DNA of 64,000 bases from Variovorax saccharolyticus (GTDB lineage: Bacteria; Pseudomonadota; Gammaproteobacteria; Burkholderiales; Burkholderiaceae_C): NCBI RefSeq assembly GCF_030316765.1, contig NZ_JASZYT010000003.1, forward strand, positions 496,001-560,000, given 5' to 3'. The notes below the pieces were generated by a model. The model had not been told where the DNA came from. It did not search any database and saw only the letters and a program-made list of their open reading frames with translations. Position 1 is the stretch's first letter. Each line of letters opens with the position of its first letter. Shown here piece by piece: positions 1-6,881 of this stretch. Made by a program: the position numbers and the translations under genes.

Positions 1-290
1 AAGGTCACGGCGCCGCGCAGCGGATAGTTGACCGAGGCCGCCAGCGTCGCCGCGGCCGTGGCCTCGCTGGCGCTGTTCTCGAAACGGATCCCGTGCTCGC
101 TCAGGATGTCCTGCGCGTCGGCCAGCACATCCATCAGGTGCGAGATCGGTGCGCCCTGGTAGCCGGCGACGTAGGACACGCCGGACTCCAGCAAGGCCTT
201 GGTGACTGCCAGAATGCCTTCACCGCGGAATACATCCCCACCGGAAAGCCGCAGCTTCTTTACCTCTTCGACGAACGAGCGCTCTGCCAT
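1..290 (-). CDS. Indolepyruvate ferredoxin oxidoreductase-like, alpha region (5' part only)
   Basis: Only the first 96 residues are in the window; the gene runs off the left edge. The start ATG (288-290) follows an AGGAA ribosome site. The visible part is the pyrimidine domain of a thiamine-diphosphate 2-oxoacid:acceptor oxidoreductase: it has GYQGAPIS at residues 43-50 and an ENSASEAT segment (73-80) that carries the expected cofactor-activating glutamate. Members oxidise aryl-pyruvates such as indolepyruvate to acyl-CoA with ferredoxin as acceptor. The subfamily (single fused chain or IorA subunit) cannot be told from this fragment. It is divergent from the MarR gene at 373 across 82 bases, so that regulator probably controls it. 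Confidence 0.75.
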   Translation of the reverse strand, partial: MAERSFVEEVKKLRLSGGDVFRGEGILAVTKALLESGVSYVAGYQGAPISHLMDVLADAQDILSEHGIRFENSASEATAAATLAASVNYPLRGAVT

Positions 291-339
291 CTTGTTCCTT
301 CATTCGTGGGACTGCGGGTCTCTAGCGGCACCGCGGTCT

Positions 340-368
340 TTATAATATTGACAACTGAATGTATTCAA
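340..368 (-). promoter_or_regulatory. Promoter of the oxidoreductase gene overlapped by a MarR-type palindrome
   Basis: Seen on the minus strand: -35 TTGAAT (368-363), a 17-base spacer and -10 TTATAA (345-340), leading into the gene that starts at 290. An imperfect palindrome at 348-368 (TTGAnnAC, five bases, GTnnTCAA) lies over the -35 box and spacer and ends four bases before the marR start codon. Its size suits a MarR dimer. That MarR represses both this promoter and itself is inferred. Confidence 0.55.
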
Positions 369-372
369 AATC

Positions 373-906
373 ATGGATAACCCTAGACGAGCAAGTAGCG
401 TGCCCACCACGAGTCCGGGGCCGTTCAGGGAAGAGGCGGCGGCGCCGAGCCACCGTTTCGTCGACGACTACCTGCCCGCGCTGCTGGCGCAGGCGAGCCA
501 GCTGATCTCGTCGGAATTCCACCGGGTGGCGCGCCAGCACGGCTTCTCGGTCTCCGAGTGGCGGGTAATGGCCTCGCTGGCCGGCGGGCAGGCGATCAGC
601 ATCGGCGCGCTGGCGCAGGTCACGGTGACCAAGCAGCCGACCGTGACGCGGCTGCTCGACCGCATGGAAGCGCGCGGCCAGATCGAGCGCCTGCCCCATG
701 ACAGTGATCGGCGCGTCACCCTGGTGCGCATCACGCCCCAAGGCGCGCAGGCGGTGGAGCACCTGATGGAACTGGCACGCGAGCATGAGCTGCGGGTGCT
801 CGAGCCCTTCGGCCTGGAGCGCGCCGAGGAACTCAAGCGCACGCTGCGCCACATCATTGCGCTGCACGCGGACGCAGCGGGCGAGGCGGTCGAAGAAGAC
901 GAGTGA
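373..906 (+). CDS. MarR family transcriptional regulator
   Basis: A 177-residue dimeric winged-helix repressor. The first ~25 residues are a low-complexity extension; the MarR fold covers about 30-165. The recognition helix lies near 80-100 (SIGALAQV..KQPTVTRLLDRME) and the wing near 110-124, with the conserved DSDRRV..V.IT..G pattern. MarR proteins usually lose DNA affinity on binding phenolic or aromatic ligands. The palindrome just upstream (348-368) and the divergent aryl-pyruvate oxidoreductase gene suggest control of aromatic amino acid breakdown plus autoregulation, which is inference. The gene ends ten bases before the convergent stop codon of the oxidoreductase at 916. Confidence 0.9.
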   Translation: MDNPRRASSVPTTSPGPFREEAAAPSHRFVDDYLPALLAQASQLISSEFHRVARQHGFSVSEWRVMASLAGGQAISIGALAQVTVTKQPTVTRLLDRMEARGQIERLPHDSDRRVTLVRITPQGAQAVEHLMELAREHELRVLEPFGLERAEELKRTLRHIIALHADAAGEAVEEDE

Positions 907-915
907 AGGCCGGCC

Positions 916-1860
916 TCAGGGCCGGGCCACCAGCACCGCCCGGCCCCGATGGCCGCGCTGGGCGATCCAGTCCAGCGCCGCGGCGGCGTCCTCGAGCGCG
1001 AAGGGCTGGACGTCCAGGCGCAGCCTGCCGTCGGCCAGCCGGGCCAGCAATTGCGGCGCCGCCGCCCGCCCGGCCGCCTCGCGGCGAAACATGTTGAGCG
1101 GCAGCAGCGCGACGTCGCGCTGCAGGAAGTGCGCAAGGTCCAGCGCCAGCGCATTGCCCGCCGTGTAGCCGACCAGCACCGCGCGGCCACCGGCCTCCAC
1201 CCGCGGCAGGGCGGCGGCCAGCACGGCGCCGCCGACCGTGTCGACCAGCAGGTCCGCCGCCACCGATGCCAGCGCCGCCGCCGGGTCGTCCCCGAGCACC
1301 CGCACCTTCGCCGCGGAAGGGATGGACTTCGCCTGCGCCGGATCGCTCACCAGGGCCACGACCTCGGCACCGGCATCGAGCGCCAGCTGCACGAGCAGCG
1401 AGCCCACCGCACCGGTCGCGCCGGTCACCAGCACGCGCTCGCCGGCGCGCAGCCGGGCGACCTCGTGCAGCGCCACCCAGGCCGAGGTGCATGGCGAGAA
1501 GAAGGCCGAGCCGAGGGTGGCGGGCACGGCGTCGGGCAACAGGCCCAGCGCCTCGTCGGGCGCATCGATCAGCTCGCACCAGGTGCCGTCGAACAGGGTG
1601 CCCAGTCCGCTGCCGCGCAGCCACACCCGCTGGCCTTCGGGAAGGCTGCCGCTGGCGACGACCACGCCCGCCGCCTCGACGCCCGGCGTGTAGGGGAACG
1701 GCGGATGCTTCAGGAAGCTGCCGCGCCAGACCGTGCGGTCGATGTGGCCGACGGTGGCGGCCTCCATGCGCACGATGGTGCGGCCCGCGCGCCGCTGCGG
1801 CTCGGCCGCCTGCTCCAGCAGGGGCGGCGCGCCGAAGGCATGCACGCGCACGGCCTTCAT
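916..1860 (-). CDS. Zinc-independent quinone oxidoreductase-like MDR protein
   Basis: A 314-residue medium-chain dehydrogenase/reductase: GroES-like N-terminal half, then a Rossmann fold with the NADP-binding GATGAVG loop at 147-153. The structural-zinc cysteine cluster of alcohol dehydrogenases is absent, which places it with the quinone reductase/enoyl reductase-like members that move hydride from NADPH. The substrate is unknown. It is the last of four genes read from about 4715 down; its ATG overlaps the TGA of the preceding gene (ATGA, 1857-1860), so translation is probably coupled. Its place in a dehydrogenase operon suggests it reduces or oxidises an intermediate of the same pathway. 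Confidence 0.85.
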   Translation of the reverse strand: MKAVRVHAFGAPPLLEQAAEPQRRAGRTIVRMEAATVGHIDRTVWRGSFLKHPPFPYTPGVEAAGVVVASGSLPEGQRVWLRGSGLGTLFDGTWCELIDAPDEALGLLPDAVPATLGSAFFSPCTSAWVALHEVARLRAGERVLVTGATGAVGSLLVQLALDAGAEVVALVSDPAQAKSIPSAAKVRVLGDDPAAALASVAADLLVDTVGGAVLAAALPRVEAGGRAVLVGYTAGNALALDLAHFLQRDVALLPLNMFRREAAGRAAAPQLLARLADGRLRLDVQPFALEDAAAALDWIAQRGHRGRAVLVARP

Positions 1861-2657
1861 GCAAGCGTCTCCAGGAAGTCCAGCACCGCGGCCGCGAAGG
1901 CCTCGGGCATCTGGTCGGGCAGCGGCACCATGCCGCCCGGGAGGTCGACGATGCGCGCCTGCGGCAGCGCGTGCTGCAGTTCGGCCGCATGCGGCGAGGC
2001 GAAAGGGTCGTCGGTCGCGCGCAGGATCAGCACCGGCTGCCGCACCCGATGGATGCTGTCTTCCATGCGGTAGGCGGCGACCGCGCGATGCCCGTCCTCG
2101 GGGCCGCCGCCGGCCTTGAGCGCATCGCGCACGAAGGCCTCCAGCAGTTCGGGGCGCCCGGCCGGATAGAAGCCCTGGCGGCGCTGCCACAGCGCGGCGA
2201 GGTGGCTGCCGTCTTCGCTGGGCGCGACCTCGTCGATCGGCGGCCGCGCGGCGCGTGCACGCCGGAAGCCTTCGTCGGTGAGGGGCGTGGACGACAGCAC
2301 CAGGCCGCGCACCCGATCGGGGAAAGCGGCCGCGAGCTCGACCGCGATGACGCCGCCCGTGTGGTGGCCGACGAGGTCCGCGCGCGCGATCTGCAGCGCA
2401 TCGAGCAGTTCGAGCGCGACCCGGGCCCAGGCTTCGATGCTCGCCGGGCCGTCGATCGCCGCCGAGTCGCCGAAGCCCGCGGTGTCCATCGCGATCGCGC
2501 GGCAGTGGGCGCCGAGCAGGGGCAGCACCTCGCGGTACTCGGTCCAGCTGCGCGGCGACTGGTGCAGCAGAAGCACCGGCGGCGCCTCGGCGGCACCGCA
2601 CTCGGCATAGTGCACCTGGCCCACCGACAGGTCGGCGAAGGCGCGCCGGATCTTCAT
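1857..2657 (-). CDS. Alpha/beta-hydrolase fold protein lacking the usual Ser and His
   Basis: A 266-residue alpha/beta-hydrolase: oxyanion segment LLLHQSPRS (29-37), MDTAGFGDS (57-65), nucleophile elbow near 97-102, cap region about 125-200, acidic segment RATDDPF (213-219). Two catalytic positions are odd. The elbow reads GHHTGG, putting His99 where Ser or Asp normally sits, and the C-terminal histidine position reads GGMVPL, with Met243. The codons CAC and ATG are unambiguous. It may use different chemistry (Thr100 is next to the elbow) or be a non-hydrolytic binding or lyase-like member. It overlaps both neighbours by four bases in the opine-type operon. Confidence 0.85.
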   Translation of the reverse strand: MKIRRAFADLSVGQVHYAECGAAEAPPVLLLHQSPRSWTEYREVLPLLGAHCRAIAMDTAGFGDSAAIDGPASIEAWARVALELLDALQIARADLVGHHTGGVIAVELAAAFPDRVRGLVLSSTPLTDEGFRRARAARPPIDEVAPSEDGSHLAALWQRRQGFYPAGRPELLEAFVRDALKAGGGPEDGHRAVAAYRMEDSIHRVRQPVLILRATDDPFASPHAAELQHALPQARIVDLPGGMVPLPDQMPEAFAAAVLDFLETLA

Positions 2658-3652
2658 GGCAGCGTGTCGGAGGCCGGCGGCTGCCACAGCCCGGCATGCT
2701 TGAGCATGCCCAGCGTGCGCGACAGCACGTCGCCGCGGTAGGCGGCCACGTCGCGCCCTTCGTAGTCGTAGAAGCCGCTGCCGCTCTTGAGGCCGAGCCG
2801 GCCTTCGTCGACCATGCGGTCGACGATCGCAGGCGCCGTGTAGCGGGCGCGGTCGATCGAGGCCGACATCTCGCGGCTCGCATGGTGCAGGATGTCGCAG
2901 CCGCCGAAGTCGATGAACTCGACCACGCCGAGCGCCGCGAAGCGCAGCCCCAGGCCGTAGCGCGTGGCCTTGTCGATCTCCTCGGCGGTGGCGGCGCCCT
3001 CCTCGATCATGCGGGCCGCCTCGTTCATGACCAGCGCCTGTAGCCGCGGCACGATGTAGCCGGGCGTCGCGCCGCAGACCACCGGCAGCTTGCCGATGCC
3101 CTCCATGATCGCCTTGGTGCGCGCCAGCACGGCCGGGTCGGTGCCCGCATGGCAGCTCAGCTCGACCACCGGGATCACGTAGGCCGGATTGAGCCAGTGC
3201 ATGTTGAGGAAGCGCTCGGGCTTGTGCACCAGCGCCGCCAGCTGCGTCACGAGGATGCTGCTGGTGGTAGAGGTGATGATCGCGTCGTCGCGGCAGTGCC
3301 GGTTGAGCCAATCGAAGGCCTCGCGCTTGGCCTCGAGCGTCTCGGGCACGCCTTCGAACAGCAGCTCCGCAGCGGCCAGCGCCGACGGTGCGTCCGCTGC
3401 GCCGACGAACTCGACCCGCGCCGCGATCGCCGCCACCTGCGCGGCATCGATCACGCCGAGCCGGGCCAGGCCGGCCAGGCTGCCTTCGATCTCGGCCCGC
3501 GCTTCGCCGCGCAGCTTCTGCCAGGCCTCGTCGCTGCGCTGGCGCAGGTCGACCAGCGAGATGCGATGGCCGGCATAGGCGAAGGCGATCGCGATGCCGC
3601 GGCCCATGCGGCCGGCACCCACTGCTGCGAAGCGAGGCCGGTCATTCGCCAT
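2654..3652 (-). CDS. 3-hydroxyacyl-CoA dehydrogenase family protein
   Basis: A 332-residue NAD-dependent dehydrogenase. The N-terminal Rossmann motif is VGAGRMGRGIA (11-21); the catalytic-site segment HWLNP (152-156) is the HFxxP equivalent and carries the active histidine; E164 follows. The family PGF.VNR segment reads PGYIVPR (197-203), so the usual Asn is Pro202. The C-terminal 3HCDH domain spans about 195-310. Family members oxidise 3-hydroxyacyl-CoA, and some act on carnitine or gulonate. The operon with an opine-type dehydrogenase and no CoA ligase or thiolase leaves open that the substrate is a free hydroxy acid. The start overlaps the end of the 3642 gene by 11 bases. Confidence 0.88.
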   Translation of the reverse strand: MANDRPRFAAVGAGRMGRGIAIAFAYAGHRISLVDLRQRSDEAWQKLRGEARAEIEGSLAGLARLGVIDAAQVAAIAARVEFVGAADAPSALAAAELLFEGVPETLEAKREAFDWLNRHCRDDAIITSTTSSILVTQLAALVHKPERFLNMHWLNPAYVIPVVELSCHAGTDPAVLARTKAIMEGIGKLPVVCGATPGYIVPRLQALVMNEAARMIEEGAATAEEIDKATRYGLGLRFAALGVVEFIDFGGCDILHHASREMSASIDRARYTAPAIVDRMVDEGRLGLKSGSGFYDYEGRDVAAYRGDVLSRTLGMLKHAGLWQPPASDTLP

Positions 3653-4715
3653 CGTGCAGTCTCTTCTTGAGTTGCGCCGCGCTCAGGCCCGCGAGGCCGA
3701 GCGTCTCCAGCGTGCGCGGACCCTGGCGCAGGTCGCGCCCGAGGAAGCCGCCGACGATCGCCAACAGCCCATGCGCGATCGGCGCATCGACGCCGACGAA
3801 GCGCGCGGTCGAGGCCAGGAAGGCGAGCCCGAGCTCGGTGTCCTCCGTGATGTAGCGGTGCGTGTGCAGGTCGATGTTCTCGCGCCAGTCGCCCGACTTC
3901 ACGAGTTGCTTGTGAGCATCGCCGTACATCCACTGGTCGTTGTTGTAGTGGTCGGCCAGCGGATAGTGCGGCGCGCCCTGCCCGAGCGCCTCGCGCACCG
4001 CGATGCGCTCCTGGTCGAGCCGGTCGGTGACGTCGCGCACCGCGCGCTGGGTGCCCTCGTTGTGGATGTCCCAGCGCTCGAAGTGCTGCAGCGGCGCGGC
4101 GTTCATCACCATCAGCGGCGGATGGATCACCGGGCCGGCGTTCATCAGCGCACCCGAGAGCGCATCGCCGCAGCCATGCACCGCGGGATAGGCGCGGCGG
4201 ATCACCTCGATCGCCTGCGCCTCCTTGCGCGCCGGATAAACGCCGGTGGGCAGGCGGATCGCGCGGATCGTGACGTTCACCTCGCGCTCGCCGTGCTTGC
4301 GCGCCAGGTAGGGCAGCGTGCCGGTCTCGGCCCAGGCCACATCGGCTCGGCTGCCGGCTTCGGCCACCCGGCGCGCCATCACGTAGCTGCCGAAGGTGCC
4401 GGGCGGCAGGAACACGACCTGGCCGTCGACCAGGTGGGGTGCCATCGCGCGGGCGATGTCCTCCTGGGCGATCGCGGGGGTCGGGATCACGATCAGCTCG
4501 GCCTCGCGCAAGGCGGCGCCGATGTCGGCGGTGGCCAGCGCGAGCTTGACGTCGCGGCTGCCGTCGGCATCCTTCAGCGTGATCGAGCCGGCCTGGACCA
4601 CGGGCGCCAGCGCCGCTGCATCGCGGCGCCAGAGGCGCACTTCATGGCCGGCTTCGGACAGGTCGGCAGCGGCCGCATAGGCGCCGTGGCCGCCACCGAG
4701 GATTGCGATTTTCAT
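3642..4715 (-). CDS. NAD/NADP octopine/nopaline dehydrogenase family protein
   Basis: A 357-residue two-domain opine dehydrogenase. The N-terminal dinucleotide site is ILGGGHGAYAAA (5-16). The C-terminal octopine-dehydrogenase domain has ETGTLPYLARK, then MNAGPVIHPPL with the histidine expected to hold the 2-oxo acid, then WDIHNEGTQ. Opine dehydrogenases reversibly join an amino acid and a 2-oxo acid by reductive amination. In a soil or root-associated bacterium a catabolic, oxidative role is plausible. It is the first gene of the four-gene minus-strand operon, behind a promoter region that also serves the divergent FadR-type gene. The true substrate cannot be read from the sequence. Confidence 0.86.
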   Translation of the reverse strand: MKIAILGGGHGAYAAAADLSEAGHEVRLWRRDAAALAPVVQAGSITLKDADGSRDVKLALATADIGAALREAELIVIPTPAIAQEDIARAMAPHLVDGQVVFLPPGTFGSYVMARRVAEAGSRADVAWAETGTLPYLARKHGEREVNVTIRAIRLPTGVYPARKEAQAIEVIRRAYPAVHGCGDALSGALMNAGPVIHPPLMVMNAAPLQHFERWDIHNEGTQRAVRDVTDRLDQERIAVREALGQGAPHYPLADHYNNDQWMYGDAHKQLVKSGDWRENIDLHTHRYITEDTELGLAFLASTARFVGVDAPIAHGLLAIVGGFLGRDLRQGPRTLETLGLAGLSAAQLKKRLHDGE

Positions 4716-4776
4716 GGGGTTGCAGTCGAGGTTGAAGTGGATGGGGCGTCAATACATTACTTTTCAACGTTTCATG

Positions 4777-4782
4777 TGTCAA
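4777..4782 (-). promoter_or_regulatory. Possible -35 box of the opine-dehydrogenase operon promoter
   Basis: The minus strand reads a perfect TTGACA at 4782-4777. The hexamer 17 bases further on (TAATGT) is a poor -10 match, so only the -35 is convincing. The 228-base gap 4716-4943 holds this box, a LacI-type operator at 4867-4884 and a likely fadR -10 (TATGAT, 4902-4907). Nothing else stands out there. Confidence 0.4.
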
Positions 4783-4866
4783 CTAAAAACGGGCCAGGTT
4801 CGCGTTTCCCCGGGTCTCTCGCGTGGCCCCGCCCGGAGAGCCTGCGCGGAAGCTTCGGGCCGCATG

Positions 4867-4884
4867 AATGACAACGTTTTCATT
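4867..4884. promoter_or_regulatory. LacI-type operator O1 in the fadR/opine operon divergent region
   Basis: AATGACAACGTTTTCATT is an 18-base near-palindrome with the central CpG typical of LacI-family operators. Its 14-base core matches TGAYAACGTTRTCA at 13 positions, the same pattern as three sites around the lacI gene at 5691. It lies just upstream of, and over, the weak -35 position of the fadR promoter. Shared LacI control of this region is inferred from the match. Confidence 0.65.
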
Positions 4885-4943
4885 GGCATCGGCCCGTAAC
4901 CTATGATGACGGCCGAGCCACGACAAGGCCGCGGAGCCACCCC

Positions 4944-5672
4944 ATGCAGAGCATCAACCGATCGTCGCGAAACCTGAGCATGGGCGTCGTCGACGCCTTG
5001 AGCCACCGGATCCGGATCGGGCCCCTGCGCGCCGGCGACAAGCTGCCCACCGAGGCCGAAATCATGAACGAGTTCGGCGTCAGCCGGACCGTGGTCCGGG
5101 AAGCGCTGTCACGGCTGCAGGCCGCGGGCATGGTGCAGTCCCGGCGCGGCGTCGGCACCTTCGTGGTCGGGGCGTCGAGCGCCAAGCCCTTCCAGGTCGA
5201 GAGCAGCCCCGACGACAGCCTCGTGCAGGCACTGGCCCTGATCGAGCTGCGCATCGGCCTCGAATCCGAAGCTGCCGCCCTGGCGGCGCAGCGTCGCGAC
5301 AGCGCGGATCTGGAGGCCATCGCGGCAGCGCTGAACGCCTTCAGGACGGCCATGGCGCAAGGCATGGACACGGCGGTGCCAGACTTCCAGCTGCACCTCG
5401 AGATCTCGCGCGCCGCCCACAGCCCGCATTTCGCCGCGGTCCTCGAGGCGCTGGGCCCGACCTGCGTGCCGACCGCGTTCCTGGAGGCTGCGGGCGGCGA
5501 GGAACCGAGCATCGCCTCGATCGACCGGGTGCTGCTGGAGCATCGCAGCATCGTCGACGCGATCGCGCAGCAGGACGTCGACGCCGCACGCGCCGCGATG
5601 CGAACCCACCTGGTGAACGGCCGCGAGCGGCGGCGCGCTTCCGAGTTGCCAAGGCAGCCGCGGCCCCGCTAG
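4944..5672 (+). CDS. FadR-type GntR family regulator (FCD domain)
   Basis: A 242-residue regulator. The winged helix-turn-helix spans about 10-75, with the GntR signature LPTEAEIMNEFGVSRTVVREAL; the helical FCD ligand domain spans about 90-230. Histidines in LHLEIS, EHRSI and THLV look like the metal/ligand-holding histidines of FCD proteins, whose ligands are commonly small carboxylic acids. It is divergent from the opine-dehydrogenase operon across 228 bases, so that operon is the likely target. A LacI-type operator (4867-4884) close to its promoter suggests it is itself under LacI control. It ends 18 bases before the convergent lacI stop. Confidence 0.9.
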   Translation: MQSINRSSRNLSMGVVDALSHRIRIGPLRAGDKLPTEAEIMNEFGVSRTVVREALSRLQAAGMVQSRRGVGTFVVGASSAKPFQVESSPDDSLVQALALIELRIGLESEAAALAAQRRDSADLEAIAAALNAFRTAMAQGMDTAVPDFQLHLEISRAAHSPHFAAVLEALGPTCVPTAFLEAAGGEEPSIASIDRVLLEHRSIVDAIAQQDVDAARAAMRTHLVNGRERRRASELPRQPRPR

Positions 5673-5690
5673 GGCGTCAAGAACCTGTTC

Positions 5691-6686
5691 TCAGGTCGAC
5701 TGCCGCTCGATCATGCGGAAGCCCAGGTCGACGATGGGGTTCGCGATCGTCTCGCCGCGGCAGCGGTCGACGATCAGCCGCGCCGCCAGCCGGCCGATCT
5801 CGGCGCCGTCCACATGCACGGTGGAGATCGAGGGGACCGTGTAGGCACCGAAATCGGCGTTGCCGAAGCCGCAGATCGCCAGGTCCTGCGGCACGCGCAA
5901 GCCCCGTGCGAGCGCCTCCACGATCACGCCATGCGCCAGTTGGTCCGAGCTGCAGCAGATCGCCTCCAGTCGCGGGTCCTTCGCCAGCAACTCCCCGAGG
6001 GCGCGGCGGCCCAGTTCGAGGCTGCTGGGCGCCGGCACGAAGGCGGTCGGCAGTTCGCGCCCGATCGTGGTCTGGAAGCCGTCGCGCCGCATCCGCGCAC
6101 GATGGTCGTCGCCGCTGGCGATGCCGATCCGCTGCCAGCCCTTGCCGAGGAAATAGCCGCCGACCGCGCTGCCGACTTTCAGATGCGAGAAGCCCACCAC
6201 CATGTCGATCGGCCGGTCGCTGAGGTCCCAGGTCTCGACCACCGGGATGCCGGAGCGGCGCAGCCGGTCCCGCGCCCGCTGCGACTGCACGAGGCCGGTG
6301 ATCACGATGCCGTCGGGCTGGCGGCCGATCATGGTGTTGAGCACGGACTCTTCGCGCTCGGCGTCGTAGGCGGTCTGGCCGAGGATCAGCTGATAGCCGG
6401 CCGCCGCCAGCTCGGTCGTGAGCGCCTGCACCGTCGGCAGGAACTGCGACACCGACAGGGCCGGCACGATGCCGCCCACCATGAGGCTGCGCTTGGACTT
6501 GAGGCCGCCCGCGAGCAGGTTCGGTATGTAGCCGGTCGACTCGACCGCGGCCTGCACCTTCTCGATCGTCTTCGCCGACACCACGCCCGGATTGCCGAGC
6601 GCGCGCGAGGCGGTGATCAGCGACACGCCGGCGGCCCTGGCCACGTCATGCAGGGTGGCCGGCTTGAAGGGAGAAACGGCATTCAT
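5691..6686 (-). CDS. LacI family regulator, probable aldarate (galactarate) repressor
   Basis: A 331-residue LacI/GntR-type repressor. The DNA-binding helix-turn-helix is at 11-31 (TLHDVARAAGVSLITASRAL), the hinge helix near 50-62, and the periplasmic-binding-like effector domain from about 68 to the end. The start ATG at 6684-6686 was chosen because the HTH sits at the usual distance from it; a longer open frame to 6830 would add 48 unrelated residues and run through the operators. It is divergent from the aldarate operon at 6882. Four operator-like sites with one consensus (4867, 6753, 6831, 6851) surround it. The effector is probably an aldarate or breakdown product, by context. Confidence 0.92.
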   Translation of the reverse strand: MNAVSPFKPATLHDVARAAGVSLITASRALGNPGVVSAKTIEKVQAAVESTGYIPNLLAGGLKSKRSLMVGGIVPALSVSQFLPTVQALTTELAAAGYQLILGQTAYDAEREESVLNTMIGRQPDGIVITGLVQSQRARDRLRRSGIPVVETWDLSDRPIDMVVGFSHLKVGSAVGGYFLGKGWQRIGIASGDDHRARMRRDGFQTTIGRELPTAFVPAPSSLELGRRALGELLAKDPRLEAICCSSDQLAHGVIVEALARGLRVPQDLAICGFGNADFGAYTVPSISTVHVDGAEIGRLAARLIVDRCRGETIANPIVDLGFRMIERQST

Positions 6687-6752
6687 TCGGCGTTTGCGTC
6701 TGGACGGTTGGAGCTGAAGGCAGCACCCTACCAAAACTGGCCGACCTTCCGC

Positions 6753-6766
6753 TGACATCGTTAACA
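6753..6766. promoter_or_regulatory. LacI-type operator O2, likely autoregulatory
   Basis: TGACATCGTTAACA matches the TGAYAACGTTRTCA core at 12 of 14 positions. It lies 67 bases upstream of the lacI start, on the lacI side of the 195-base divergent region, so it probably serves autorepression. It is the weakest of the four sites. Confidence 0.5.
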
Positions 6767-6818
6767 GTGAGGGGGAACGCCAACCGCGATGCCCCGGGAA
6801 AACCCCGACCGGCTGCCA

Positions 6819-6847
6819 TTGACCGGCCAAAATGACAACGATATCAT
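6819..6847 (+). promoter_or_regulatory. Sigma-70-like promoter of the aldarate operon
   Basis: -35 TTGACC (6819-6824), a 17-base spacer and -10 TATCAT (6842-6847), each five of six to consensus. The predicted start of transcription is near 6854, giving a leader of about 28 bases with GGAGA (6871-6875) before the ATG at 6882. Operator O3 covers the -10 and operator O4 the start site, a textbook repression layout. Confidence 0.65.
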
Positions 6848-6848
6848 T
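6831..6848. promoter_or_regulatory. LacI-type operator O3 over the -10 box
   Basis: AATGACAACGATATCATT; the core matches TGAYAACGTTRTCA at 13 of 14 positions. It overlaps the -10 hexamer and part of the spacer. Its centre lies exactly 20 bases (about two helix turns) from that of O4, so two dimers would bind one face of the DNA. Confidence 0.7.
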
Positions 6849-6850
6849 CG

Positions 6851-6868
6851 AATGACAACGTTATCATT
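6851..6868. promoter_or_regulatory. LacI-type operator O4 over the transcription start
   Basis: AATGACAACGTTATCATT, a perfect 14 of 14 match to the shared core TGAYAACGTTRTCA and near-perfectly palindromic over 18 bases. It lies between the -10 box and the ribosome-binding site of the Bug receptor gene. Confidence 0.75.
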
Positions 6869-6881
6869 CAGGAGACGATTC

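Noticed and set aside
4761..4776. A fifth LacI-type operator near TTTTCAACGTTTCAT
   Set aside because: It keeps only the central AACGTT and matches the shared core at 8 of 14 positions; the right arm is shifted by one base, so it was not counted.
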